Of a stretch of DNA of 64,000 bases, positions 1 to 9,686 are shown piece after piece. Numbering within the stretch: the first letter of the stretch is position 1; each line of letters starts with the position of its first letter. This DNA comes from Copromyces sp. CBS 386.78 (taxonomy: Eukaryota > Ascomycota > Sordariomycetes > Sordariales > Sordariaceae): NCBI GenBank assembly GCA_030685235.1, contig MU839107.1, positions 62,001-126,000 of the forward strand, given 5' to 3'. Both the position numbers and the translations under genes were made by a program. The notes beneath the pieces were generated by a model, which worked only from the letters and a program-made list of their open reading frames with translations, searched no databases and was not told the DNA's origin.

Positions 1-348
1 TGGGCTAGACCTCCAGGGCGTCTTTGCTGTGTGTCGTCGCTGCGCTGTCTTTGCTTCTCTTGGGCCTCTTCAACAACTCAATGCTCGATACCAAGGCGCC
101 GAGAGCTTGGGACAGACTTGGTGATGTGGCGAACCATACATCCAAGCTATAAGCGCGCCAACAAGCATATGCTGGCTATCTACTGCATGAATACCGCGTT
201 GTATATCCTGGTCAAGGGGTATTACATCTTCCGCAATAAGCAGAAGGCGCGCAAGTGGGCGGCCATGACGACGGAGGAGAGATTGGAGTATTTGGCGAAC
301 ACGACCGACAGGGGGAACAAGAGGTTGGATTTCAGGTTCCAGGACTGA
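1..348 (+). CDS. 3' end of an MFS permease (Dal5/allantoate-type), truncated by window edge
   Basis: The last 70 or so codons look like the C-terminus of a fungal anion:cation symporter of the major facilitator superfamily (allantoate, pantothenate or vitamin-type permeases). A hydrophobic segment (AIYCMNTALYILVKGYYIF) follows a YKRANK-like loop. A basic cytoplasmic stretch RNKQKARKW and the tail GNKRLDFRFQD, ending at a TGA at 346-348, complete it; a GNKRLDFRF ending is typical of this group as I know it. The N-terminal part lies outside the window, so substrate cannot be inferred. Oddity: about bases 10-170 also read well in another frame as a hydrophobic helix (ASLLCVVAALSLLLLGLF) with an MFS-like tail that ends in TAA. 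Either an intron, a frameshift or overlapping gene debris lies here. The exact 5' boundary of the last exon is unknown. Confidence 0.5.
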   Translation, partial: WARPPGRLCCVSSLRCLCFSWASSTTQCSIPRRRELGTDLVMWRTIHPSYKRANKHMLAIYCMNTALYILVKGYYIFRNKQKARKWAAMTTEERLEYLANTTDRGNKRLDFRFQD

Positions 349-1375
349 TGTGTTTTCGTTCCGAGCCTTGGGTTGGTGCTGTAAAGGGTGGCGGTTGATG
401 TCGAGGGTAGGTGAAGAAAATGTTGGCTGCAGAAATAAAATGGAGAATTTGATTATCGAAAAGTGCGACCCCAACTCGGTCTCCATCTCCGCACGGTGAC
501 CCCTCCGGTTCTTGTTGAGGTGACCCCGCATTAGCTGCCTGACCCCGCACCCGCAGCTCCCGGTGAGCGGCCAGTGCGGCGTGCAGGGCGTGCCATCAGT
601 TATCAATTTGGTGCCCCGTGCGTCACCTTAGCAGAACCGTTGGCCAATGACCTCCTGCATCTCAACGACATGTCATGAAAACCCGCCGACTGCTGCTTTC
701 CTCTGTACCAACCTCCCATGAAACCTCATCGTTTTGCGTCGTTGACAGCTCGTCGTTGCTGGTCCGGTGCTCGTCCCTCTACTGCCAGTTTTATTCAGTG
801 CCCGAGCTCCCTCTCTGGAAGTCAACAAAGACCCGCCTCCGCTGCCCCCGCGTTCCACTCAGCCGCTGCCAACCACTTCAACCCTTCAACCTCCTCAGTC
901 TATCGTCCGGTCATTGTTCAACGGTCGCAAACGAAAGGACAATCCGGTGAGTGGCAATGAGATGAACGAGACAAACAGACATAATCTGGAAAACAGCACT
1001 GTCACAGCTCCGCAATGGAGCTGTACCTGCATCAACCCCTGGGCCCCGAGATCCACTGACTCATCGCTAACGAAGATAAATCAGCGCTTCATAACATTTT
1101 CCCTCGCCAACCACATATAAATCTGTTAGTGCAACCGTCCGCCCGGCCCGAGTTCCGGCAGGTTTTTTTTTTACAAATCCCCCGGATCCGAGCCCCGAGC
1201 CATCCCGTCGTCACACACCACATCACCCCACACTAACCCTTCCCTTTCCCATCTTTATTTCAACGACATCAACTCATCACACACCCCCCATTCCCTCCAC
1301 CCTTTTTCATTCCTCAACTCACTCACCAACTCACCCACCACACTCTTAATTAGGCCCAAGCCTCCAACCGCCAAA
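349..1375. other. Intergenic region and leader of the ribose-5-phosphate isomerase gene
   Basis: About 1 kb with no supported gene. It holds the 3' flank of the permease and the promoter and leader of the isomerase. From about 1196 to 1365 the plus strand is strongly pyrimidine-rich (CCACACC, CTCACTCAC runs), which is common just upstream of fungal start codons. A short T run sits at 1164-1172. No RNA gene was seen. Confidence 0.5.
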
Positions 1376-2245
1376 ATGTCCACCGCCACCACCACTTCGG
1401 ACGCGGCCGCCGCAGCAGCAGCCCTCATCGAAGAATCCAAGCGCCTCGCCGCCTTCCGCGCCGTGAAAGAGCACCTCCTCCCCACCTACACCCACATCGG
1501 CATCGGCTCCGGCTCCACAGTCGTCCACGTCGTCTCCGCCATCTCCGCCCTTCCCCGGGCCGTCACCTCCGAAATGACCTTCTACCCGACAGGCGCACAA
1601 TCCGAAGCGCTCATCGAAGACGCCGGTCTACGACTAGCCTACATCAACAAGTTGCCCCCCGGCGGCGTGCTCCTCGACGTCTGCTTCGACGGCGCCGACG
1701 AAGTCGACTCCTGCCTAAACCTAATCAAGGGCGGCGGCGCCTGTCTCTGGCAGGAGAAGATTGTCGCCACGGCCGCCCGCAAGTTCGTCTGTGTTGCCGA
1801 CTTCCGCAAGATTTCTGACCAAGGGCTCGGAACGCAGTGGACAAAGGGAATACCGATCGAGGTGCTGCCGATGGCGGCGCCGCGGGTGCTGGAGGAACTG
1901 AAAAAGCTGGGGAGCTTGAGCCCGAAGATCAGGCCCGGCACGCCCGGGAAGGCGGGCGCCATTGTTACGGACAATGGGCTGTGGATTGTTGATGCGCCTT
2001 TTAAGCCGTTGCTCGCTAGCGAGGAGGAGGTGCCCGAGGGGAAGGAGGATGGACAGGATGGCGTTTGGACGGTCGATGGGCTGGCGGATCGGCTGATCAA
2101 GATTCCGGGCGTGGCGGAGATTGGACTGTTTTATGGACAGAGCGGGCTGGAGGTGGAGAGCGGGGCGCAGAAGCCGGTTGCGGCGTATTTTGGAATGGCG
2201 GATGGGTCGGTTAAGGTGCAGACGTTGGAGAAGGGGTTGGTATGA
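1376..2245 (+). CDS. RKI1: Ribose-5-phosphate isomerase (RpiA/Rki1 family)
   Basis: A single uninterrupted frame of 289 residues. It interconverts ribose 5-phosphate and ribulose 5-phosphate in the non-oxidative pentose phosphate pathway, in the cytosol. Family signatures are in order: the phosphate-binding turn GIGSGSTV (about residue 41), FDGADEVD with the catalytic acid (about 105) and KGGGACLWQEKIV with the conserved lysines (about 118). The C-terminal domain ends in a short KGLV tail. Length fits fungal Rki1, with an Ala-rich N-terminal extension (residues 9-17) before the conserved core. The start is the first ATG after the pyrimidine-rich leader and has a good context (CGCCAAAATGTCC). 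No intron is needed. It looks like a housekeeping gene with C-ended codon bias in its first half and no sign of damage. Confidence 0.95.
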   Translation: MSTATTTSDAAAAAAALIEESKRLAAFRAVKEHLLPTYTHIGIGSGSTVVHVVSAISALPRAVTSEMTFYPTGAQSEALIEDAGLRLAYINKLPPGGVLLDVCFDGADEVDSCLNLIKGGGACLWQEKIVATAARKFVCVADFRKISDQGLGTQWTKGIPIEVLPMAAPRVLEELKKLGSLSPKIRPGTPGKAGAIVTDNGLWIVDAPFKPLLASEEEVPEGKEDGQDGVWTVDGLADRLIKIPGVAEIGLFYGQSGLEVESGAQKPVAAYFGMADGSVKVQTLEKGLV

Positions 2246-2845
2246 ACTATGAAGGCGGTGAGCGATTGAAGGGGAAAGGGTCAGGAAAAGGCAGGTGGAC
2301 GGGACAAGGTCAGATATATATATGTCGCGTGATGCCACATTGCATGTTTCTTTTGGCTTCAATCCGTGGTCTTTCAACTGGTTTGTTATGCCATGATCTG
2401 GAACATCGACGTGCCTCCTTGATCGGCCGCTGGTGAGTTAGTCCTTTAGGCCATGGGTCAGACATGGACCGGCTTTGCCAATGCGGTTTGCATGTACACG
2501 AAGCCCCCGTTTGATCTCTGTTCGTGCAGTTTGCGCCCTTGTGCGCTTTTGTGTTGACTTCACATGCGGACCTGGTCCTCGCCATTGAGAGCAACATCTG
2601 CACTCTACGCCTTCACACGCTCACTGGAAGATACAAAGGTCGACATGAACGAAACATCTTCATGTGTAGGGTCTTGACGTTTCTAGGCGAGCCTGAATGA
2701 AGCTGAAAGGAAGGGGCTGGTTGGATGATGGTAGACACGATGAGGGAACCAAGCAGGTGGAAACACCCTCGTTTCTCACCATGGGCATGATTCGTAAGTG
2801 ACAAACGACTCGCAGTAATATCCAACTTCCATTCTGCAATACATA
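2246..2845. other. Intergenic region between convergent genes
   Basis: About 600 bases of 3' flank shared by the isomerase and the minus-strand ankyrin-S8 gene. A short AT-run (ATATATATATG near 2315) is present. Nothing else was recognised. Confidence 0.4.
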
Positions 2846-5800
2846 CTACTCCTCCACTTTCAGCTTATTCAAAAACTCCATGAGCACCTTCCTAGTCTCC
2901 TCCGTGTCCTTTGGATGGGAATCAGTGTTCCACTTCAGGTCATGCTTCACCACTTTAGCCCCTCCTCTGTCGACCGCCCCTGGCTTCACTGGGGATTCCC
3001 AATGCAAGGGAACAAACTTCCACACCCGCAGGAATTTGTGGTCTTCCGACTTGGCTGCCATGGTTTTGAAGGCGCGTCGCATGGCCGCCAAGCTCTGGAG
3101 ATCGTTCAACCCAAGCGCCGACTCACTAGGTGCCATTGACGACCGCGTCAGTCGGTCACAATAAAGCAGAACCCCTGCCAAACCAGACGCCAGCGCCGTC
3201 GATACCATTGAACTCCCCCCCGCCGGTACTTCACTTCCGTAACCACGTCGGCTTCCGGTGCCACTTTGCCCATTCTGTCGCTTGACATGGACAGACTCGT
3301 CTCCCGGCAGCAAGAAGTCGCTGTTGTTCGCCGATACCCAAGAAAGCCTTGCGCCATCTCCCGTCGACGCCCCAATCTTGATGCAATGGCCTGTCCTGCC
3401 GGGATAGGTGTTGTCATCCACCATCGGACCCTCGTCGATACTCGAGCAAAACATGACAATCTTCTTGTCTACGGCCTTTTTGAGGGCGCTCTCCAGCTCT
3501 TTGATGGTGCTGCCTCCCGAGTGGATGCTCCAGCTCATCGAGATGATGTCCACCCCCCGGTTGACCGCCCAATTAATGGCTTCAATGGCGCTCTGTTGCG
3601 TGAACTCACGACGTCCATCGTTTCTCGGCACAGGTTCCAACTGGGCAATGTAAAGTCGCGCTACTGGGCAAATATCGCAAATGAGCTGGGCCATCAGCGT
3701 GCCGTGATACCCGGTGGGCACGTAATACGCGCCTCGCCAGCGGCCCGAACCCGCCTTGTAGAAGGACTCGCCAGTTTCGATTCGATGCGAGAAGACGTCG
3801 AGAGTGCTATCAATACCATCGTCAATTATGGCGATCTTGATCGGCGCGATTGATATTTCAGGCTTGATGGATCGGAGGAACGTGGCAAATTGCTTCATCG
3901 TTTTCATCCATTTTGGCTCTCTGAAACATTGTCCGGATTAGCCAAGGTCTCAACTGTCGGAGCAGGCTTTAGAGTAGACGGACGGTATTCTGAGATGTAC
4001 TGACCTTGAAGCCTTTTCGGAGCTGGAGTGTGCGAAGAGAGGGCGATCCTGGGTCGGGATGTCAATTCCCCAGTACACTTTCACGTTGGGTTTGTGTTTC
4101 TTGAGTTTTGATTCGAAGGCTGTTCGATATTGCTTGAATCTTTCTTGACTGTCGAGGCCCTATTCGCACGAGATTGAGGAGTTAGCTACCTACATATGTG
4201 ATGCCAAACGGCGGAGTATGATCATCGATCGAGCACCAACTGGAGCAGAAGAACGGGCACACATACCTCCCTGACGTATATACGGACCTTTTTTAGCTGA
4301 ACGATGTGCGTTAGCCTTAGAAGCCGGTGTATCTTTGCGCTTGGATCGCAGTCCTTACCTCCTTTAGCTTAGGCAGCCCACCTTTGCTTGACCATCCAAC
4401 CAGTACAGCGTTATTCCCCGACGAGTACAACGTCACGTCCGTCACATTAGGCGCCGAAGTCGATATGATGTCTATGCAGAGATCTACCCGGCGCCAGTTC
4501 CATATCCTGACATCTAGATCCTTCATACAGGTTTCGATGGCTTCGTCAGAGTGGGATAGCTCTGCGTCGTCCATCACAGTTACCTTCAAGACGGATTTGA
4601 CTTGGAGCCTCTTCAGCCACTCAAAAATGGTACACATGTGTTGAAGACCCTTGGTCCTTTGGGTGAGTTTGCTATGGGTGTTTCGTCGTTAGTATCAGCA
4701 TTTTCCATCAGTGGAGATTGTTTCCTTTCGACACTTACCCACTGCTCATTGATTCGCTTTGCCGTTGTTGGTTGACCTCCATATTTCCAATTGCATCATC
4801 GTCATCATTCTCGACAGTCAGTCGCGGCAGAGCAACATACTTCAGCCGCCCTTCGAAGCGCAAAATACTGCCAAGTCTGACGAAGAAGTCCTTGTTGATT
4901 GACTTGTATGGCAAACCAGACAGATCGAATTCGATGGTCCTTTCTGTAAGACAAATGGCCATGCCGGGCATCGTTAGCTTCTGCACATGACCCGATCCTC
5001 ATCAGTTCCTTCGACCACTCCATGGATTCTTCTGACGTACCACATCCCACCTTGTACAGAGCCATCATCGCCGTCCTGCGATCAAAGTTGTCTATAACAT
5101 ACTCTCGGATGTAACTCAGCACCTCATCGTCGTTGATCAGCTGGACCTCTTTGACATAGTCATGAGAAGGCTTATCCTCATACGGCCGGACGGAAGCATC
5201 CTTCGTAGGACTGTCATCAATCAAAAGCTGCTGCGGAGACCGTACGTCCTTCCGTAACTCCCTGCTTAACTCCATGCCCTTGCCTTCATGATCTTCATCT
5301 CCGTCTACGGACTGCTCGTCGGATGTTTCAGCTTCCTCTTCCTCTTCCTCTTCGTCAAATTCCTCAAACTCTTCATCTTCCTCTGTGTCACTTATTGTCC
5401 CTTCTTCATCTTCTCTCCGTTGTACTCCATTCGCTTGCCTCGCTTGCTCATTGTGCCCCTCGCCCTGTTGTGCTTCCTGTTCCATCAGTCTCAGCCGGAG
5501 CTGAAAAGGAGTGCGCTCTTTTCCATCCTCGGTTATAAGAGCCTTGGGATTTGCTTCGATCAGTTCGCGGACAACGGTCAACTGACAGTAGTCACGTCGT
5601 TGTATACAGACCGAATTGCCTTCTCCCTCTGTCGGTGGGCCGTTTGTGTTCTTTGATTTGTAGGACCCAGGTGCTTGACCTGTTGTGGAGGAAGCCCCAG
5701 GCCCCGTTTGGTTGCAACCCAGTGGCAGGCGGACGCAGTCAGTGCCGGAGTCGTCGCGGATCCGGGATCGGTATGAAATGGCCAATTCCCACTCGCAAGG

Positions 5801-6589
5801 GCGAGAGCTGGGCTGTTGACAAATCGGGCGACTCACGGCCTCGCGGAATTCCTCTTCGTTGTCCATCAGCTGCTCGTCCACTGCAAATAGCTGGACTGCA
5901 AAATGGAGCGCCGTCCATCCCTCTGTGTGATCACTTTTGCGGCTTTTGGCGGTAAATATGTCGTCCTCGATCTTGTCCAACTTGGGCATTGTCATTTCCG
6001 CCTCGCTTTCCGAGCCAGAGTCAGAATCGTAGGCCGTATTCTCGCCCTCGTTTGAGCCGCCCGTGGAAGCTTTCCGCATGATCGCAATGATGGATTCCGT
6101 GAATGGGCTGGCGTACATGATGGCTTTGTGCAGACAGTTAAGGCCAACCTGGTCAGATCGGTTCAGGATCCTGACCACAAGCTTTGGAAACTTGTCTACT
6201 TTGCTCAGTACCAGCCGGACAAATTCATGGTTTTGATGCTCGATGGCCAGGAGGAGTGGAGTCTCGTCGTGCTTTGTTTTGCACTCAAGCAGCTTGGAGT
6301 TGCGCCCAAATGCCCATTTGATGAAAGGCTCGTACTGTCTGAAATTGGCCGGATCTTTTGCCAGCTCGTGAAAGACTTCTCCGTCGACCGCCTCGCCGGC
6401 TTTTTTGTCGCCGCCTACGCGATCCTTGAACTCGCGCAGGAATGCCGCCCGGCTCTTCTTATCCTCGAAGTCCACCGTTTTGGCCTCCTCGAGAACTTTT
6501 TCGACGGGGGGAAGGCCCTTTCGCGTCCTGGTCGGATACTGTTCGCGCTGTCGAGCTGGGCCTGTGCGAATGCTGTTAGGCGCGAGCAT
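2846..6589 (-). CDS. Ankyrin plus subtilisin-like (S8) serine protease, seven-exon model
   Basis: Model on the minus strand: 6589-5837, 5581-5051, 4980-4739, 4671-4359, 4287-4267, 4159-4005, 3920-2846. All phases agree and give about 1029 residues. The N-terminal half has ankyrin-like units (DETPLLLAIEHQNHEFVRLVL; GLNCLHKAI; GWTALHFAV) and a long acidic run (EEDEEFEEFDEEEEEEE). The C-terminal 350 residues form an S8 peptidase: Asp in IAIIDDGID, His in GYHGTLMA, Ser in AGGSSMVST, so the catalytic triad is intact. No signal peptide, so it should be intracellular. The first intron (5582-5836) is 255 nt, a multiple of three without stops, and could be retained. The donor at 5050 (GTGGGA) is weak but needed for frame; exon five is only 21 nt. 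S8 domains next to ankyrins and NLR genes are known in fungal recognition loci; the role here is inferred. Confidence 0.85.
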
Positions 6590-7836
6590 CGTGCGGGTAT
6601 CAGGGAGAAGGACGGCGGCAGTTCGGTCAGGAAGTCAGTAGTAGGATTTCTGTCCGCGTTTAGTGGGAAACGCAAGCAAGTTAAGAATACTGCAGAAGGG
6701 CCAGTTGCAATTGACATCGGATCCGGGATAGATACAAAACGCCGATCTCAAAATCGCTTCGGCCGGTACTCGGTAAATGGGGGAGACTGGTCTGTAGATA
6801 GTGGTTCGTGACAATTGTATGAATTCGAACGGGGGCGGAGTGAAAGGATGTTCCACTACGTCCAGAAGGTAATAGCAAAAAAAAAAAAAGACCAAAAAAA
6901 AAAGAAAATGGTGGTGAGGTTGGTGGTCGGGAACGACCGAGTCGAGACTTGTTGAATGCTGTGTGCAAACGTCAGAGGACTGGGAAGGGGGCCGGAAGAA
7001 TAGATCAATTGGCGTCCGGCAGACAGAGGACGTTGGGTCGTTGTTGCGCCTTCCTTTCCAATGGCATTGTCGGACGAGCCGGTGGAAATGATAAAATGAG
7101 GTACAAGGTACCTGTGATTGACCCACCATCGGTAACTAATAGTGGTACCCAGTACAAGTGGTCATCGTACATACCCACCTCACCTACTGTACATACGACA
7201 TTCCACTTGCGACGGGAGGGATAAAGTCGGGTTCCACTACACTACACTGCCCGGTTTCCATTGAGAAGAGGCCGCGGGGACAGAGCTCGGCGACGGGGAC
7301 TGAGGTGACATCAAGTGCTCCTTCCCAAGCAACATGAACATTCAGGCACCAATAGAAACATCACTCGACAGGTGTGTGGGAGTTGCACCCTTGCTCCCGG
7401 GCGCCCAACCTCGAGATAGCTCCACACACTTACTGCCTCTGTTCGGGTGGCCGCCTGCCGCATAAAACGCCAGCCAATAGCACCTGCATTCTACGCTGTG
7501 ATAGGGAGTGCATGAGACTGGACGTTGCAGGGAAAAAACGTCAAACTCGCCACGGGTTTTTCGCTGGGCGCCAAGAGGATATTCTCGGTAAAATACAAGG
7601 TAAGGTATTGAAGGCCTTCAATCGTGTATAATACCATGCACCACTGGCACTCGTGTAATTATCATACCTACTATGGGTGTCTGCTGTCAACAGACGAGAG
7701 GTAGCCCTTGTGTCTGTATAAGACCTTGAAGCGTCAGTGTGTTCTTCTCCGAGCCTGGGGCACCCTTCGACCTTTTAAATTTCTTCAGCCATACGTTTGC
7801 CATTACCTTCTGACATTGTCACCAGCCATTCGCGTC
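6590..7836. promoter_or_regulatory. Divergent promoter region of the ankyrin-S8 gene and the downstream unknown gene
   Basis: About 1.25 kb between two divergently transcribed genes, so both promoters should lie here. Two A-rich runs separated by GACC occur at 6878-6902. The repeated short word GGTACC/GGTACCA appears around 7100-7150. No further motif was identified with confidence. Confidence 0.4.
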
Positions 7837-9132
7837 ATGGAGGGCTTGTTCACGATAACGCGAGACCTCTACGAAGATCAGTCGCTGGAGGCAGACTGCA
7901 CTTCATACCACCTGAAAAACCAAGAAGGGGAGGACTTTCGAACCGTCTTTGCAGAAACGCCAAACAGGAAGTCTAAGCTCAGCTACAGTAGCCAGGTGAC
8001 CGAGATACACCATGGAACGATGAAGTTCCAAGGCAAATCTTGTCCGGCTACGCTCCTCATCTTGGAATTCCGGTTTCACTCCAAGCGCCAGACAAGCCGG
8101 TACAGATCGGTGGATATCGACTTGGTGTTCCGCAATCAGAATGGGGTTGCGCGCAAGGATCCCGAAGTTGTGGCGATGGCACCGGAAAGGCAATACCACC
8201 TCAACAAGACCGTTCACGAGAGGCAGACGACTTATGGCGCATCGCTCGGGGCGAACATAGGGCCAGGAGGGCTGGCCGGCGCCGAAATGGGTGTCAGCTG
8301 GGAACTTTGCACAAAGTGGACGAAGGAGTGCAAGGCCATATTGACTGGGGCGCCGGTGTTCTCGCCAGAGTCGACATGGCAAAATGCGCTGCAGTGGTCG
8401 ATGAGTGAGAACGACGGGGCCAAGGATGGGATTCCGAGCTTTTTGCAGGCTGCGGTTTTGCTGAAAAGGAACAACGACGAGCCGTTTATCTGCCAGATGA
8501 GGCTCAAAAGCGGCGCGAACAAGGGCCAGAAGCTCCTCCGCTTCTCAGACCGGTTGACCGACGAGGATAGAGACATTGACCCTATAACGTTGGATCCCAG
8601 AAGACGGCAGCTTGAAAGCAACCGAGCCACGGGAATCCAACCAGAAGACCTGGAACATATGGAGACTCTCGTGGAACGGATTGGCAGATACTGCAAAGTG
8701 AGTTTCTCGCAGGGGACCGAACTGACTCCGTCCTTGGCCGAGTCTCTGGCTGTTTCCTCACCCGCGGGACAACACGTTCGGGTTGTGGACGAAATGATCA
8801 ACGAGTCGGAGCCAGAGGCGCCCAACATGCAGCCGTCACCGAATCTTACATCTCTAGCGTACAAGGAGCAGGAAAGGGCGAACGAGATGGACGGTTCAAT
8901 GCTTCACATGGTGCTCTTGGCAGCTCAGGAGGCAGCGGAGGCAGCGGCAGCGGCGACCAGAGCTGCCACCAAGGCAATGGAGGCAATGAATGAAGCAACG
9001 GCGGCGGCGGCAAGAGCATCCAAGGCATCCAATCTCCTGGCTGAGGCCACATCCCGAATGGTCAAGAACGGGGAGTGCTACCTGCCATGGCAGGGAAAGA
9101 AGCAGAGCGGGATGTTCAGCGGGGCTTCTTAG
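7837..9132 (+). CDS. Uncharacterised intracellular protein with Ala-rich C-terminal helix
   Basis: A single exon of 431 residues from the ATG at 7837 (context TTCGCGTCATGG). The frame is open further upstream to about 7708, but without an ATG. No signal peptide or membrane helix is visible. Seen features: a beta-rich N-terminal half with LILEFRFHS and VDIDLVFRNQ; a DPEVVAMAPE motif (about 108); a Gly-rich stretch SLGANIGPGGLAGAEMGVSW (about 133-152); PSFLQAAVLLKR (about 200); a variable linker; and an Ala-rich amphipathic helix, probably a coiled coil, at about 365-405. I recall similar unnamed ascomycete proteins with a DPEVVA-type motif and a Gly-rich strand, but I cannot give a function. 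Its position between an S8-ankyrin gene and an NLR gene hints at a role in the same pathway; that is inference. Confidence 0.75.
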   Translation: MEGLFTITRDLYEDQSLEADCTSYHLKNQEGEDFRTVFAETPNRKSKLSYSSQVTEIHHGTMKFQGKSCPATLLILEFRFHSKRQTSRYRSVDIDLVFRNQNGVARKDPEVVAMAPERQYHLNKTVHERQTTYGASLGANIGPGGLAGAEMGVSWELCTKWTKECKAILTGAPVFSPESTWQNALQWSMSENDGAKDGIPSFLQAAVLLKRNNDEPFICQMRLKSGANKGQKLLRFSDRLTDEDRDIDPITLDPRRRQLESNRATGIQPEDLEHMETLVERIGRYCKVSFSQGTELTPSLAESLAVSSPAGQHVRVVDEMINESEPEAPNMQPSPNLTSLAYKEQERANEMDGSMLHMVLLAAQEAAEAAAAATRAATKAMEAMNEATAAAARASKASNLLAEATSRMVKNGECYLPWQGKKQSGMFSGAS

Positions 9133-9686
9133 TGCGGGGTTTTGAGGGCATGCTGCAGCTCACACAGTACGAACGGCAGGGGCAGTACAGCGCTTAGGTA
9201 CCTGACACTACGAATGAAAATTTCAGTACACCCATGTCTTTTTCATTCCTGTTACATTGTGTTTCGCACTTTGCTGCCTGCAGGGGAACATGAAAAACGC
9301 TCTGATGCTTCTCACTATGTACACTAGGTACATACCGTGGGCATTCCCCGTGTCTGTGACTGCGGGGTTCCTCACTTCTGGCCACAACAGGAGATGCACG
9401 TAACGTTCTGGTCTCGTCATCTTGCTTTCCCTTTCCAATTGCTGTCTCCGACTTGCGCCTCATACTTCCAGGAACGTCGGTGGATTTTTCTCTGCGATTT
9501 CTCCATCTCATAGTCGGTAGTCCGACACCCCAATTGTGCCGCTTGTTTGGCCCTTGTACGGGCTCTTGTTCCCTTTTTATCCTTTGTTCTTGAGCTACTC
9601 TACGGGATGAAGTCTTGCCTCGTCGTCACTGCCAAGCCACACCAATAATCCCCGCAAGGCCGTCCGAGGGCTTCTTCCTCAAACCA
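9133..9686. other. Intergenic region upstream of the NLR gene
   Basis: About 550 bases with the 3' flank of the unknown gene and the promoter of the receptor gene. No specific feature was recognised. Confidence 0.35.
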
